Part shown: positions 46,765 to 56,822 of the stretch, in pieces
Position numbering within the stretch: position 1 is the stretch's first letter
How the letters are laid out: every line of letters starts with the position of its first letter
NCBI RefSeq assembly: GCF_006345815.1
Contig: NZ_VCIG01000007.1
Location: 1 to 64,000 of the forward strand
From: Ochrobactrum sp. CGA5
GTDB lineage: Bacteria; Pseudomonadota; Alphaproteobacteria; Rhizobiales; Rhizobiaceae
Reading direction: 5' to 3'
Length of the DNA: 64,000 nt
Notes under the pieces: generated by a model
Told to the model about the DNA's origin: nothing
The model's input: the letters and a program-made list of their open reading frames with translations, nothing else
Database searches by the model: none
Position numbers and translations under genes: made by a program

Positions 46765-49700
46765 TCGCTGCTCTCCCCGCCGGCATCGCCTCCGGCTGAC
46801 CATTCCAGCACCCGGGCCAGATGATCGTAATCTCCGGTTAAGTCTGTCTCGCGAAACGGCAGCGCACGAGAAAGATACCCTTTTTCCGGCTTCTGATATT
46901 CGGCCAGCAATTGCGCCAGCCGCTGCCAGGATTCCTCGCCAAGTGCGGGTGCTGTTTTCTCTGATGGCGGTCGACCGATCTTGAGGATCGACTCTGGCTT
47001 TACCTCGCCGCCCGCCTTGAGGCGCACATAGGTCAGATCAGACGCACGAACCGAACCAAGCTCTCGGAATGCACCGCGCACGAGAAGTGCAGCCTCCAGC
47101 GCCAGTTGCGGTGACAACAGCACATGTGCCTGTTTGGGGGATGGTGTCGATCCTGTCTTGTAATCAATGATCTCCGCTGTTCCATCTCGCATAAGGTCAA
47201 TGCGGTCAGCACGGCCGGAAAGCGTGATGCCAAGCCCATCGACCTCGCGTTTGTCGGAGGAAATCTCCGCAAAGCGGGTTTGGACATTATAAGCACGTTC
47301 CCCTTCCCAAGCCAGGAATTGCGGGATGAGCGCCGTGAAGCGCGGCCACCATACGGCCTCGATTTCCGTCGGCAAATCCATGTCGGCGAAAAGGATACGC
47401 CCCAGTTCCATCAATCGCTCTGCGGCGTCGGGTGCCAGCGGATCGATGGCCTCTTGCGTGAAATGCCCCAGAATGTCGTGGAACAAAGTGCCGCGCTCGG
47501 CAGCAGCCGGATCACGGATCAATGGCTCCAGCGGCCGCAACTTCAGTATCTTCTTGGCGAAGATCGCATAGGGATCACGACGCAGCGTTTCAATTTCCGT
47601 CACCGAAAAATGCTTCGGGCGCGCGAGAACCGGCGGCGCTGGCTCCGGGCGCTTGACGAAAGGCACATCGGGCGCTTGATCGATTTCACGTGACCACTGG
47701 ACAAAACGCGCCCCGCGCCTGCGCATTTCGGCGGTCACATCAGCGCCCAGCACCGTTTCAAGCCGCTGTAGCCAGCGGGAAGGAACGGTCGGGGCATTAT
47801 CGGAACGCTGCGAGCGCGTCAGCACAACATGATCCATACCGAGCGCCATCTGAAAGTCGTGTGCAGCAAGACCGGTGCGGCGTTCGGGCGGATCGAGCGC
47901 AATCATCGACTTCATCGGGCGTGACATGAACGGGTCGTTGCGGGTGCGTGCAGGCCAGCTCCCTTCGTTGAGTCCCCCGATCACCACCGTATCCATGGTT
48001 TGCAGGCGCGCTTCCAGCGCACCCCAGATGAAGAGGCGCGGATGACCGCCCGGATGGGGTTTGACCGTCTCGCCCGCCATCAGCGCATCGAGCACGGCCG
48101 GCCATTCCGAAGCTTCAAAGTCGAGCCCGGCTTCGCTTGAAACGAGACCGCGCAGAAAGGCGGCGAGCTGCTCACCGCGTTCGCCGGAATAGAAAGGCGC
48201 GATGCTGGCTTTTTCATTCCGGGCCAGATTTTCCAATGCTTCGACCGTAGCGCGCGCGATTTCACCGATCTCGGTCCTGCGTCCGGCGATGACGAAAGGC
48301 ACCAATGGTGTCACTGCGTTAGACAGGCTTTCGCAAAGATTTCGGGCAGCGGCGATCATGTCCGGCGTAACCGTGTCATGCCATGCCGGTTGCCATGGCT
48401 GGTTGGCGCTTTCCTCCAGCCGCCGCTCGAAAAATGCTGGGAGGTCAAGCACAGAGGCACGGCCCGTGCCACCGCGAAAGGCGATGAGTTCCAGGGTTTC
48501 AGCGGCAAGGCGTCGTTCAATGCGTGGGGCCTCCAGCCGCAGCAACGGATGCTTGACCAGCGCCAGCAATGCAACCGGATCGCCCGGGTTAAAGACCGTC
48601 TCGACCAGCAGTCGCAGCAATGTCGTGGTCTCGACATCGCGCAGATGCCGCCCGCCGGAATCGTCGGCGTCTATGCCGAATCGGGCAAGTTCGCCGACCA
48701 CACGCCGCGCCAGATTGCGATCAGCGGTAACAAGCGCCGCTGTTTTGCCTTCATCATTGATCGCATCGCGCAAGACGAGAGCCACAGTAAGCGCCTCTTC
48801 CCGTTCATTGGCGGTCTCAATCAGGTCGATTGTCTGCGCCGCATGTCGCAATGCAGACGGCTGCATATCGGGATCACGTGCAAGATTCCCCCATGCGTCG
48901 GTCGTTTCCGCCGGGCGAAGGGCTTCGCTGACTACCCGCTCGCGCAGGCGTTTGGAAGCCGGCATATCGTCCAGATGCTCCACGTCCGCACGCAATGTCT
49001 GCATCGCATCAAGGAGCTTGCGCAATCCGAATTGCGGATGACCGAAGGTCGACGGATTGTCGGTTGCCGATGCCAGCATCTGCCAGGCTGCATCATCCAG
49101 ATCGCGGTCCAGCCCCGGCAGCACCACCGCGCCGTTCGGCAAATCCGCAATAGCGGAAATAAGCTCGGCAGTCGCCGGTATGGAGCCGGTGGACCCCGCC
49201 ACGATAACCGGCCCGGCGGGCGGATGGGCGCGCAGGCGCTTTACTTCGCTCCAGATGAGATCGTTACGATACGCAGCGGGATTTGAAAGCCTGCGTTCCG
49301 CCAGGATATCCGGCCAAAGATTGGTGACGATGTTGAGAAAGCCGAGCGTGACCTGCCACCAGTCGGCAAGGTCTTCCGGAGCAATACCCCCAAGCTCGCT
49401 CCACTTCGCCCCGTCGGTTTCGACCTGATCCATCAACCCAGCCAGATCGCGGGCGAGCCAGATCGCATCAGCAGTCGTTGCCGGAACAGAAACATCATCG
49501 ACGCCGAACAGCGCGCGCACATGGGAAGGCAGTGATTCCCGCCAGGGACGGATCAACCGCGCCAGAAGCAAAAGCCGCTCCACCGTACCGATAGGTGGAT
49601 TGACTTCAAAGACCCCCGACGAACCTGCATTGAAGAAAGCGGCATCTTCATCGACATCGCCGAGAGGGCGAATGGTCGGCAGGATTGCACTCTTTTTTTC

Positions 49701-49994
49701 CGACGTATTTCCGTACGCAAAGCCGGTTCCCACTTTTACTGGGAATGCTTTAGCCGGATTCATATCAACCAAAATGGACCGTAAAGCGCGCGCAGCACGG
49801 CGCGTCGGGACATAGATGGTTGCATTCGCCAATGCCAGCGGATCGGACGGATTGCCGGGAAAGCCCTCGACCAGCCGACCTTCCAGAAGCGCCTTGGCAA
49901 AAGCAGGCAAAAACGGCGTGCCGGGAGGAATTGAAAACAAGCGCTGTTTCCCATCTCTGGGTTGTCGTGCGCTCATGCCGTTCGCCTCCCTCAT
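46761..49994 (-). CDS. addB: AddB helicase-nuclease subunit
   Basis: 1077 residues. ATG 49994 overlaps the preceding stop as ATGA. The alphaproteobacterial-type AddB has a degenerate helicase core. The C-terminal nuclease motif is DGTAEIIDYKTGSTPSP. The PDEH-type and Cys Fe-S residues of Bacillus AddB are not evident. It is translated just before AddA. Confidence 0.93.
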   Translation of the reverse strand: MREANGMSARQPRDGKQRLFSIPPGTPFLPAFAKALLEGRLVEGFPGNPSDPLALANATIYVPTRRAARALRSILVDMNPAKAFPVKVGTGFAYGNTSEKKSAILPTIRPLGDVDEDAAFFNAGSSGVFEVNPPIGTVERLLLLARLIRPWRESLPSHVRALFGVDDVSVPATTADAIWLARDLAGLMDQVETDGAKWSELGGIAPEDLADWWQVTLGFLNIVTNLWPDILAERRLSNPAAYRNDLIWSEVKRLRAHPPAGPVIVAGSTGSIPATAELISAIADLPNGAVVLPGLDRDLDDAAWQMLASATDNPSTFGHPQFGLRKLLDAMQTLRADVEHLDDMPASKRLRERVVSEALRPAETTDAWGNLARDPDMQPSALRHAAQTIDLIETANEREEALTVALVLRDAINDEGKTAALVTADRNLARRVVGELARFGIDADDSGGRHLRDVETTTLLRLLVETVFNPGDPVALLALVKHPLLRLEAPRIERRLAAETLELIAFRGGTGRASVLDLPAFFERRLEESANQPWQPAWHDTVTPDMIAAARNLCESLSNAVTPLVPFVIAGRRTEIGEIARATVEALENLARNEKASIAPFYSGERGEQLAAFLRGLVSSEAGLDFEASEWPAVLDALMAGETVKPHPGGHPRLFIWGALEARLQTMDTVVIGGLNEGSWPARTRNDPFMSRPMKSMIALDPPERRTGLAAHDFQMALGMDHVVLTRSQRSDNAPTVPSRWLQRLETVLGADVTAEMRRRGARFVQWSREIDQAPDVPFVKRPEPAPPVLARPKHFSVTEIETLRRDPYAIFAKKILKLRPLEPLIRDPAAAERGTLFHDILGHFTQEAIDPLAPDAAERLMELGRILFADMDLPTEIEAVWWPRFTALIPQFLAWEGERAYNVQTRFAEISSDKREVDGLGITLSGRADRIDLMRDGTAEIIDYKTGSTPSPKQAHVLLSPQLALEAALLVRGAFRELGSVRASDLTYVRLKAGGEVKPESILKIGRPPSEKTAPALGEESWQRLAQLLAEYQKPEKGYLSRALPFRETDLTGDYDHLARVLEWSAGGDAGGESSE

Positions 49995-50722
49995 GCCAAT
50001 GTTGTCAGCACTGCCTCCGCCTCGCCTATTGCATCCGGCGTGCCGACGGTCAGCCAGTGTCCGATCATTGGCATACCATAAAGGCGACCCGCTGCAATCG
50101 CTTCATCGAAATAGCGGTTGAGCGAGGACGCACCTGGCTCCGCACGATCGAAGATACGGGGATGGATGATCCCTGCGCCCGCATAGATTACCGGCTCGCC
50201 GGAGATATCCCGAGCGCGGCGCAGGTGCCCCTTCTCATCGACAACGAAATCGCCCTTGCCCTCGTAACCCGTTTCCTGATCGCGACGCGCTGTCATCAGG
50301 AGAATATCCATCCGCTCCGCGTCCCAGGCCTCGGCAAGCGCCGACAGATTGGGGGCCTTCTCGTCTCCGACCCAAAATGTGTCGGCATTCAGAACAAAAA
50401 ACGGCTCTGCTCCGAGCAGCGGCAGCGCCTTCACAATACCGCCAGCGGAATCGAGCAGCATTTCGCGTTCGTCCGAAATCACAACATTGAGATCGTTGCG
50501 ATGACACAGATGCTCTTCCAGTTGGTCGGCTAAATAGTGTACATTGACGATTGCCGTGCCGATCCCTGCCTGCGCCGCTGCATCGAGCCCCCAATCGATC
50601 AAAGGCTTGCCCGCCACCTTGACTAGCGGCTTTGGAATGGTTTCGGTTATGGGACGCATGCGCTTGCCGAGTCCGGCGGCAAGAACCATAGCCATCTTTG
50701 GGGCCATTTCAGGCATTTTCAT
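49991..50722 (-). CDS. murU: MurU-like nucleotidyltransferase
   Basis: 243 residues. The sugar-1-phosphate nucleotidyltransferase signature AMVLAAGLGKRMRPITETIP and KPLVKVAGKPLIDWGLDAA are present. FFVLNADTFWVG holds the metal Asp. In Pseudomonas, MurU makes UDP-MurNAc from MurNAc-1-phosphate, supplied by the kinase AmgK. Here the gene directly follows a TsaE-AmgK fusion by ATGA overlap, which supports that role. Assignment is from context and family, not proven. Confidence 0.75.
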   Translation of the reverse strand: MKMPEMAPKMAMVLAAGLGKRMRPITETIPKPLVKVAGKPLIDWGLDAAAQAGIGTAIVNVHYLADQLEEHLCHRNDLNVVISDEREMLLDSAGGIVKALPLLGAEPFFVLNADTFWVGDEKAPNLSALAEAWDAERMDILLMTARRDQETGYEGKGDFVVDEKGHLRRARDISGEPVIYAGAGIIHPRIFDRAEPGASSLNRYFDEAIAAGRLYGMPMIGHWLTVGTPDAIGEAEAVLTTLA

Positions 50723-52248
50723 TGCGCGGCCTCTTCCTGCTGCATCAATCCCAGTTCCTCAAACCATGTCGCCACAGGCCCCATGACCGGATGCTTCAGC
50801 ACACGCCCGAGATAGTCATGAATGCGTGGCAGGTGTTTTAGGTAATCCGGCTTACCATCACGCTCATCCAGCCGCACGAAAAGGCCGAGCAGCTTGGCGT
50901 TGCGCTGTGCGCCCATCGCTGCATAGGCCTTGCGGAACAAGGCTTCGTCGAACGCATGTCCGAGTGCACGACGTTCATCGCAATAGGCCGTTACCACAGC
51001 TTTTTCCAGTTCCGGCGAAATCGTCACACGCGCGTCGAGCGCCAGCGAAGCCACGTCATAGGCTGCCGGTCCAATCATCGCATCCTGAAAATCGATGACA
51101 CCGATCTTGTCCTTGCCTTCCGCCTTCGGGAACCAGAACAGATTAGGCGAATGATAGTCGCGCAAGAGCAGGCTCTTCTCAACATCGGTAATGTCGGCGA
51201 TCACGTGGTCCCATGCGGCTTCGTAAGCTTGCTTTTCTGCGTCTGTAAGTTGCCTGCCCATCATCAGCGGCGCATACCACTGGCCGATCAGGCTGACCTC
51301 GATCATCATTGCATCACGGTCAAAACCGGCGATGATATGGTCTGGATGTCCAGTCACCGGCGCATGATCGGGCCAGCCAACGCCATGCAGATGCGCCAGA
51401 AAGCGCGCGGCAGCTTCGTAGCGTTCCGCAACAGGTTCACCGGAAGCTGCACGTACGCTCTCGGTTCCGAGATTCTCGAGGATGAGAAAACCGGCATCAA
51501 GATCGACGGCACGCATCTGCGGCACGCGAAAACCATGGTGGTCCAGAAGCGCATTGATCGCGACAAAGGCAAGGATGTTTTCCGCAAGATGCGCAATCTG
51601 CCGATAGGATTTTCCGTCGCGTAATGGAGGGTCATAGGGCATCTGCGGCGCATTCATCACAATCTCGACGCCATGAACAGCCGTACGTACCGTCTCATAT
51701 TTGCGGGGTGATGCATCGCCTTGCAAATAGCGGCGCGTTGCGCCGGAACGGCCATGGAGGTCCAGAAACGCTCGGATCGCATGGCTTCGTTCAAGCCGTT
51801 GGACTGCAGCCAACGGCCCGGACACCACGATACGCCGTCCTGCCCCTTCATGGCTCAACGTGACGGCGAAAGACGGTTCAGGCAGAAATTCTTCGCCCTG
51901 CTCCGGCCATTCGGCCAAAACCACACCGTCCTCCAGAAACTCCAACAGCCCCAGCTCATCCAATTCTTCGCCGTGCGAAATACGATAAAGATCGGCATGC
52001 GCAACGGGAATGCGCAAGGCCTCATAGCTTTGCACCAGCGTGAAGGTGGGACTCGGAACGTCTAGCCTCTCATCGTCAGCGATTGCGCGAATGATTGCGC
52101 GGGCAAGCGAGGATTTTCCTGCTCCCAGATCACCGGAAAGCGTGACAAGATCGCCCTTCTGCAAGGCGAGGGCGAAATCCTCGCCGAAACGCTGCGTTGC
52201 AGCTTCGTCGGGCAAGAAATAGCTGATGCTGGATTGTGAGGCGCTCAT
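50719..52248 (-). CDS. tsaE: TsaE-AmgK-type fusion protein
   Basis: 509 residues from ATG 52248, after AAAGGG. Residues 1 to about 150 are TsaE, the ATPase that helps make t6A in tRNA (Walker A GDLGAGKSSLARAI at 39-52; VPSPTFTLVQSYE; HADLYRISHGEELDELGL). From about 165 an aminoglycoside-phosphotransferase-like kinase follows, with LLLRDYHSPNLFWFP and IGVIDFQDAMIGPAAYD as catalytic and metal loops. It resembles AmgK, the sugar-1-kinase for MurNAc/GlcNAc. The unit therefore couples a tRNA-modification factor to peptidoglycan recycling. Confidence 0.85.
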   Translation of the reverse strand: MSASQSSISYFLPDEAATQRFGEDFALALQKGDLVTLSGDLGAGKSSLARAIIRAIADDERLDVPSPTFTLVQSYEALRIPVAHADLYRISHGEELDELGLLEFLEDGVVLAEWPEQGEEFLPEPSFAVTLSHEGAGRRIVVSGPLAAVQRLERSHAIRAFLDLHGRSGATRRYLQGDASPRKYETVRTAVHGVEIVMNAPQMPYDPPLRDGKSYRQIAHLAENILAFVAINALLDHHGFRVPQMRAVDLDAGFLILENLGTESVRAASGEPVAERYEAAARFLAHLHGVGWPDHAPVTGHPDHIIAGFDRDAMMIEVSLIGQWYAPLMMGRQLTDAEKQAYEAAWDHVIADITDVEKSLLLRDYHSPNLFWFPKAEGKDKIGVIDFQDAMIGPAAYDVASLALDARVTISPELEKAVVTAYCDERRALGHAFDEALFRKAYAAMGAQRNAKLLGLFVRLDERDGKPDYLKHLPRIHDYLGRVLKHPVMGPVATWFEELGLMQQEEAAQ

Positions 52249-52262
52249 GGGCACCCTTTACC

Positions 52263-54839
52263 TTATTCGGCGGCGACGCGGAAGCTGCGTGTTTCCGAGG
52301 GAAAACGGCAAATCACCGTTGTTCCACGACCGGACCCCGTATCGATATCGACCGACCCGCCATGCAGTTCGACAAAGCTCTTGACGATGGCGAGTCCCAG
52401 TCCTGCGCCACGGCGGCGACCGCCATTTGGGTAGGACTGGAAGCGCTTGAAAACCGTGTCGAGCACTTCTCCGGGCATGCCGGGGCCGTCATCGTGAACG
52501 GCAAAGACGACTTCCGCCCCCTCGCGCATCACCTGCAGCCGTATGCTGGAACCTTCCGGCGCATAGTTGGTAGCATTGGACAGAAGGTTGAAAAGCACCT
52601 GGCGGACGCGGTTCGCATCGGCCTTGAACACATCCACGTCGTCGGCAATGTCGATGTCGAGTCCGATATCGTGGTCGCGCATGCGCTCGCCGACACGGGA
52701 GGCCGCAGCGGAAATCGCTTCTACGACAGAAACTTCACCGACCTCGAGTTCCATGATGCCGGCATCGACCGTTGCGAGATCGAGAATATCATTGACGATG
52801 GTCAGCAATACCGATGACGAGGTGCTGATATGATCAAGATATTCGATCTGACGCTCATTCAGTGATCCGAAAGCGGGTGTCTGCAACAACTCGGTGAAGC
52901 CGATGATATTGGTCAGCGGCGAACGCAACTCGTAGGAAACGTGCTGGACGAAATCGTTCTTGATCTGGTCTGCCAGCTCCAGCGCCTCGTTCTTCTCCTT
53001 GAGCGCCCGTTCGACGCGCACCGTGTCGGTGACGTCAATGAACGTCAGCATGGTCTGGCCCTTCGGCAGCGGCACCACGGCGAAGGAAAGAATTGTTCCA
53101 TCATCCAGTTCCACCTGCCCCATGCGTCCGTCGCGTTTGTCCAGGAAGCCGGTGACAGTGGAGACAAAATCATCCCACAACCCGTTGCCGCCACGCTCAC
53201 CGCAGATTCTGGCAATTGACGAAATATGTGTGCCTTCAACAATGAGCGGCATCGGCAGCGCCCAGAGATCAGCGAATGAGGGGTTGGAAAGCCGGATGCG
53301 ACCATCGGAGCCGAACACAGCTACTGCTTCCGCCAGATGATCAAGTGTTTCGCCCTGCACCTTGATGAGCGTGTTGTATCGGCCTTCGAGTTCGAACTTT
53401 TCTGTCATGTTCTCGAAGAACCAAGTCACGCCACCTTGCGGATGGGGGTTTGCGACAACGCGCATCGTCCGCGTATCCGGCAAATGCCACATATGTTCCT
53501 GCGGCTCGACAGCGCGATAGGCAGAAAGTACCGAATCCTTCCATTTGCGCCATTCCGGCTGTTCAGGCAGCTTGCCTTCCGAACGAAGTCGGTCAAGGAT
53601 CAGCGTGTTGCTCGGCTGCGACTCCAGCCAAGCCGTGTCAAGCGACCAAAGCTTGGCAAAAGCCTGATTAAAGAACTGAAGCTTCATCTCGGGATCGAAG
53701 ATCGCCACAGCGGTCGAAAGCTGATCAAGCGTTTCGGCATGGCTCTTCATTGTGCGGTTCAGTTCGTCCCGCACCGTCTGCACTTCGGTCAGATCGAAGC
53801 CAAGGCCGACGGAACCCGATTCGGCACTCACATCTGTCACGTTGAAAATGCGGCGGTCCCCATGCACGACTGCCGTCAATTGTTCCTGCAGGACAGGCTC
53901 GGCAAAACGGTCGCGCTCTAGGCGCTGACGCGCGTGCGCGCCGAAAAGCTCACGCCCCTCGGAAATGACCTGGCTTGCATCGGCCATATCAACCGCCTGC
54001 GCGTAGGCGGCGTTGACCCATTCGACGCGGCCAGCAGCATCTCGTGCCCAGACCGGCTGGTCGATCCGATCAAGAAGACGGCGGAAAAGCTCTATACGCT
54101 CCGAAAATTCACGATTCTGCGCCTGCAATGCCGCGCGTTCGGCCTGCACACCTTGCAGGCTAAGGAAACGCGCGACGGCGAAGCCGCCCGATGTGCGCCC
54201 GCGCACGTCGAGCAGGGTTCCGTTGATCGTTTCAACGGTGAGGTCGAAAGACCGCGCCTGTTCGCGCAGCAATCCAATAGCGCGCTCAAGTGCCACCACC
54301 GATTGCGGGCGCAACCAGCGGCCAAAAGCCAGAAAAACCGAACGATCCTGCGGGGCAGCGCTTTCGTCTGGCAGCAGTCCGACGACTTCAGCGCGCGTAT
54401 TGTGGCCGTCCCAGACCACAATGCGCTGATCCTTGAGGTTAAGCAGGGCTTCATTGCGCTGGGCGACAAGATTGAGATCGGCGAATTTGGAACGCAGTTC
54501 CTTGTTTTCCGCGGCAACACGCGACCGTTCGCGAATCAGCCAGCCGGCAGAAAGAAGCGCCGCGCCCATAACGCCAAGAAACATGGAGAACTGGATAACC
54601 TCGAAAGCGCCGATGCTGCCGCCCCCGAAGGGCAACGCGATTCGCGCCGATTCCGTACCTTGCGCAAAAGCGGGCACGGCAGTGAAAAGCGTTGCAAGAG
54701 AAACGGAAGCCTTCATCAGGGCTTTTTTCGGGGCAAGCCATGCGAACGGCTTTGCAACATGGGCGGCAGGACGCCATTGCCTGCCAGTAACGATTGCGGA
54801 AACATTCCGCAAAATCCCCGTTGCGCCGAACTCTGGCAT
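52263..54839 (-). CDS. divL: DivL-type PAS histidine-kinase homologue (Tyr in H-box)
   Basis: 858 residues from ATG 54839, five bases after AAGGA. An early membrane segment is followed by several PAS-like domains, then a HisKA region and an ATPase domain (NLLSNATNYAPEGSS; HDDGPGMPGE; GAGLGLAIVKSFVELHGG). The H-box reads QHVSYELRSPLTNIIGF. Tyr636 (codon at 52932-52934) stands where kinases carry the phospho-accepting His, the known mark of Caulobacter DivL. DivL controls the CckA-CtrA cell-cycle pathway together with DivK. The tsaE neighbour supports the assignment. Confidence 0.88.
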   Translation of the reverse strand: MPEFGATGILRNVSAIVTGRQWRPAAHVAKPFAWLAPKKALMKASVSLATLFTAVPAFAQGTESARIALPFGGGSIGAFEVIQFSMFLGVMGAALLSAGWLIRERSRVAAENKELRSKFADLNLVAQRNEALLNLKDQRIVVWDGHNTRAEVVGLLPDESAAPQDRSVFLAFGRWLRPQSVVALERAIGLLREQARSFDLTVETINGTLLDVRGRTSGGFAVARFLSLQGVQAERAALQAQNREFSERIELFRRLLDRIDQPVWARDAAGRVEWVNAAYAQAVDMADASQVISEGRELFGAHARQRLERDRFAEPVLQEQLTAVVHGDRRIFNVTDVSAESGSVGLGFDLTEVQTVRDELNRTMKSHAETLDQLSTAVAIFDPEMKLQFFNQAFAKLWSLDTAWLESQPSNTLILDRLRSEGKLPEQPEWRKWKDSVLSAYRAVEPQEHMWHLPDTRTMRVVANPHPQGGVTWFFENMTEKFELEGRYNTLIKVQGETLDHLAEAVAVFGSDGRIRLSNPSFADLWALPMPLIVEGTHISSIARICGERGGNGLWDDFVSTVTGFLDKRDGRMGQVELDDGTILSFAVVPLPKGQTMLTFIDVTDTVRVERALKEKNEALELADQIKNDFVQHVSYELRSPLTNIIGFTELLQTPAFGSLNERQIEYLDHISTSSSVLLTIVNDILDLATVDAGIMELEVGEVSVVEAISAAASRVGERMRDHDIGLDIDIADDVDVFKADANRVRQVLFNLLSNATNYAPEGSSIRLQVMREGAEVVFAVHDDGPGMPGEVLDTVFKRFQSYPNGGRRRGAGLGLAIVKSFVELHGGSVDIDTGSGRGTTVICRFPSETRSFRVAAE

Positions 54840-55173
54840 GTTGTCCTTTTCTCCGCCACCGGGCCATGAAAACCGCCAAAAAGGCAGACTGGCCGTATTA
54901 AAACACTTCAATACACATCAGAATCTGACATACGCACGCCGCCACAGTGCGCGATAGCCAAACCGTTTCAGGTGTTTAGGGGATAAATCGTCCTCTCGCT
55001 TCCCGCCACAACCGGCAAAAAACGCGCAACGCAAACACCCGCTCAAACACCTTGATTCGCCTACACAATACCCTTCCGGCGAATCCACGTGAAGCATCTT
55101 GCACGCAAAAAGAAAGACCGGGCAGCTTGTCAACCGCCCGATCTCAACATGTAGTGCAATACTTAACGCGCGG
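54840..55173. other. divL-ahcY intergenic region with ahcY terminator
   Basis: No gene is visible in these 334 bases. 55115-55144 forms the ahcY terminator on the minus strand (agaccgggc/gcccgatct with one mismatch, then ttctttttg). The rest should hold the divL promoter, which I could not place with confidence. Confidence 0.55.
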
Positions 55174-56574
55174 TTAATACCTGTAGTGTTCCGACTTGAA
55201 CGGGCCCTGTGGAGTGACGCCGATATAAGCAGCCTGTTCGTCGGAAAGCACAGTCAGCTTGGCGCCGAGCTTGTCGAGATGCAGGCGCGCGACCTTCTCG
55301 TCGAGATGCTTTGGCAACACATAGACTTCGTTCTTGTAAGCGTCGGTACGGGTAAAGAGCTCAATCTGGCCCAGAACCTGATTGGTGAACGAAGCCGACA
55401 TGACGAAGCTCGGATGGCCCGTTGCATTGCCCAGATTGAGCAGGCGGCCTTCGGAAAGCAAGATGATACGCTTGCCGTCCGGGAATTCGATCAGATCGAC
55501 CTGCGGCTTCACATTGGTCCATTTCAGGTTGCGAAGTGCTGCCACCTGAATTTCATTGTCGAAGTGACCGATATTGCCGACGATCGCCATGTCCTTGAAC
55601 TTGCGCATATGGTCGATGGTAATCACGTCCTTGTTGCCGGTCGTGGTCACGATAATATCAGCGGTGGAAGCGGCATCGTCGAGCGTCACGACCTCGAAAC
55701 CGTCCATTGCAGCCTGTAGCGCGCAGATCGGATCGACTTCCGTCACCTTCACGCGCGCGCCTGCACCGGCGAGCGATTGGGCGGAGCCTTTGCCGACATC
55801 GCCATAACCGCACACGACAGCAACCTTGCCAGCCATCATGACATCCGTGCCACGGCGAATACCGTCGACGAGCGATTCCTTGCAGCCATACTTGTTGTCG
55901 AATTTCGACTTGGTGACGCTGTCATTGACGTTAATCGCGGGGAAGGGCAGGAGGCCCTTCTTCTGCAACTGGTAGAGACGGTTGACGCCAGTAGTGGTTT
56001 CTTCCGTCACACCCTTGATGGCATCCCGCTGGCGGGTGAAGAAGCCCGGCGTTGCAGCCATGCGCTTCTTGATCTGGGCAAAAAGCACTTCCTCTTCTTC
56101 CGAACCCGGGTTCGACAAGACATCCTCGCCCGCTTCGGCGCGTGCACCGATGAGAATGTACATCGTAGCGTCGCCGCCATCGTCGAGAATCATGTTGGAC
56201 GGCTCGCCGTCCGGCCATTGGAAGATCTTGTCGGTATAAGTCCAGTATTCTTCAAGCGTTTCGCCCTTGATGGCGAAAACCGGCGTGCCGGTTGCGGCAA
56301 TCGCAGCGGCGGCATGATCCTGTGTCGAGAAAATGTTGCAGGAAGCCCAGCGGACCTGTGCGCCAAGCGCCTGCAGCGTTTCGATCAGAACCGCAGTCTG
56401 GATCGTCATATGCAGCGACCCGGAAATACGCGCGCCCTTAAGCGGCTGCGAGTTGCCGAATTCCTCACGGGCAGCCATCAGGCCCGGCATTTCGGTTTCT
56501 GCGATGTCGAGTTCTTTGCGGCCCCAATCGGCCAGGCTAAGATCCTTGACGATAAAATCTTGGCTTGCGGTCAT
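55174..56574 (-). CDS. ahcY: Adenosylhomocysteinase
   Basis: 466 residues from ATG 56574, the usual start and length in this group. It hydrolyses S-adenosylhomocysteine to adenosine and homocysteine, relieving inhibition of methyltransferases such as PmtA. The NAD-binding loop is [38 protein letters not shown] and [15 protein letters not shown] are invariant family segments. A palindromic operator and promoter lie upstream. Confidence 0.97.
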   Translation of the reverse strand: MTASQDFIVKDLSLADWGRKELDIAETEMPGLMAAREEFGNSQPLKGARISGSLHMTIQTAVLIETLQALGAQVRWASCNIFSTQDHAAAAIAATGTPVFAIKGETLEEYWTYTDKIFQWPDGEPSNMILDDGGDATMYILIGARAEAGEDVLSNPGSEEEEVLFAQIKKRMAATPGFFTRQRDAIKGVTEETTTGVNRLYQLQKKGLLPFPAINVNDSVTKSKFDNKYGCKESLVDGIRRGTDVMMAGKVAVVCGYGDVGKGSAQSLAGAGARVKVTEVDPICALQAAMDGFEVVTLDDAASTADIIVTTTGNKDVITIDHMRKFKDMAIVGNIGHFDNEIQVAALRNLKWTNVKPQVDLIEFPDGKRIILLSEGRLLNLGNATGHPSFVMSASFTNQVLGQIELFTRTDAYKNEVYVLPKHLDEKVARLHLDKLGAKLTVLSDEQAAYIGVTPQGPFKSEHYRY

Positions 56575-56720
56575 CGCGTGCTCCAATAAGAGGCAGTTCC
56601 GGCTGGACAAAGGTGTAATCAGCGGCCGGAATTGCATTCCAATGTGGGGCGGCTTTCCATGCGAGAAAGCGCTCCGGCTGCCGCCTTGACTAGCAGATCG
56701 CAGCCAGAAGCACAACGCGA

Positions 56721-56738
56721 TATAAAGAAATCTTTATA
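56721..56738. promoter_or_regulatory. Candidate SahR-type operator of ahcY
   Basis: tataaaga-aa-tctttata, a perfect 8+2+8 palindrome, about 150 bases upstream of ahcY. It has the ATAAAGA/TCTTTAT form of operators for ArsR-type S-adenosylhomocysteine regulators (SahR). It lies 25 bases downstream of the -10 box, a repressor position. No sahR gene is in the window. Confidence 0.55.
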
Positions 56739-56763
56739 CCTGCATATGAACATTTCTAAAAAG

Positions 56764-56791
56764 ACTATACTCAGCGCGAATTGGCCTGCAA
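56764..56791 (-). promoter_or_regulatory. Probable ahcY promoter
   Basis: On the minus strand, TTGCAG (56786-56791) and TATAGT (56764-56769) are 16 bases apart. Confidence 0.5.
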
Positions 56792-56822
56792 TCAAACGTT
56801 CGTGGAGACACGCGCCTGCGGT

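Noticed and set aside
56575-56822. SAM-II or SAH riboswitch upstream of ahcY
   Set aside because: The expected pseudoknot motifs were not recognised; a DNA palindrome next to a promoter fits a protein repressor better.
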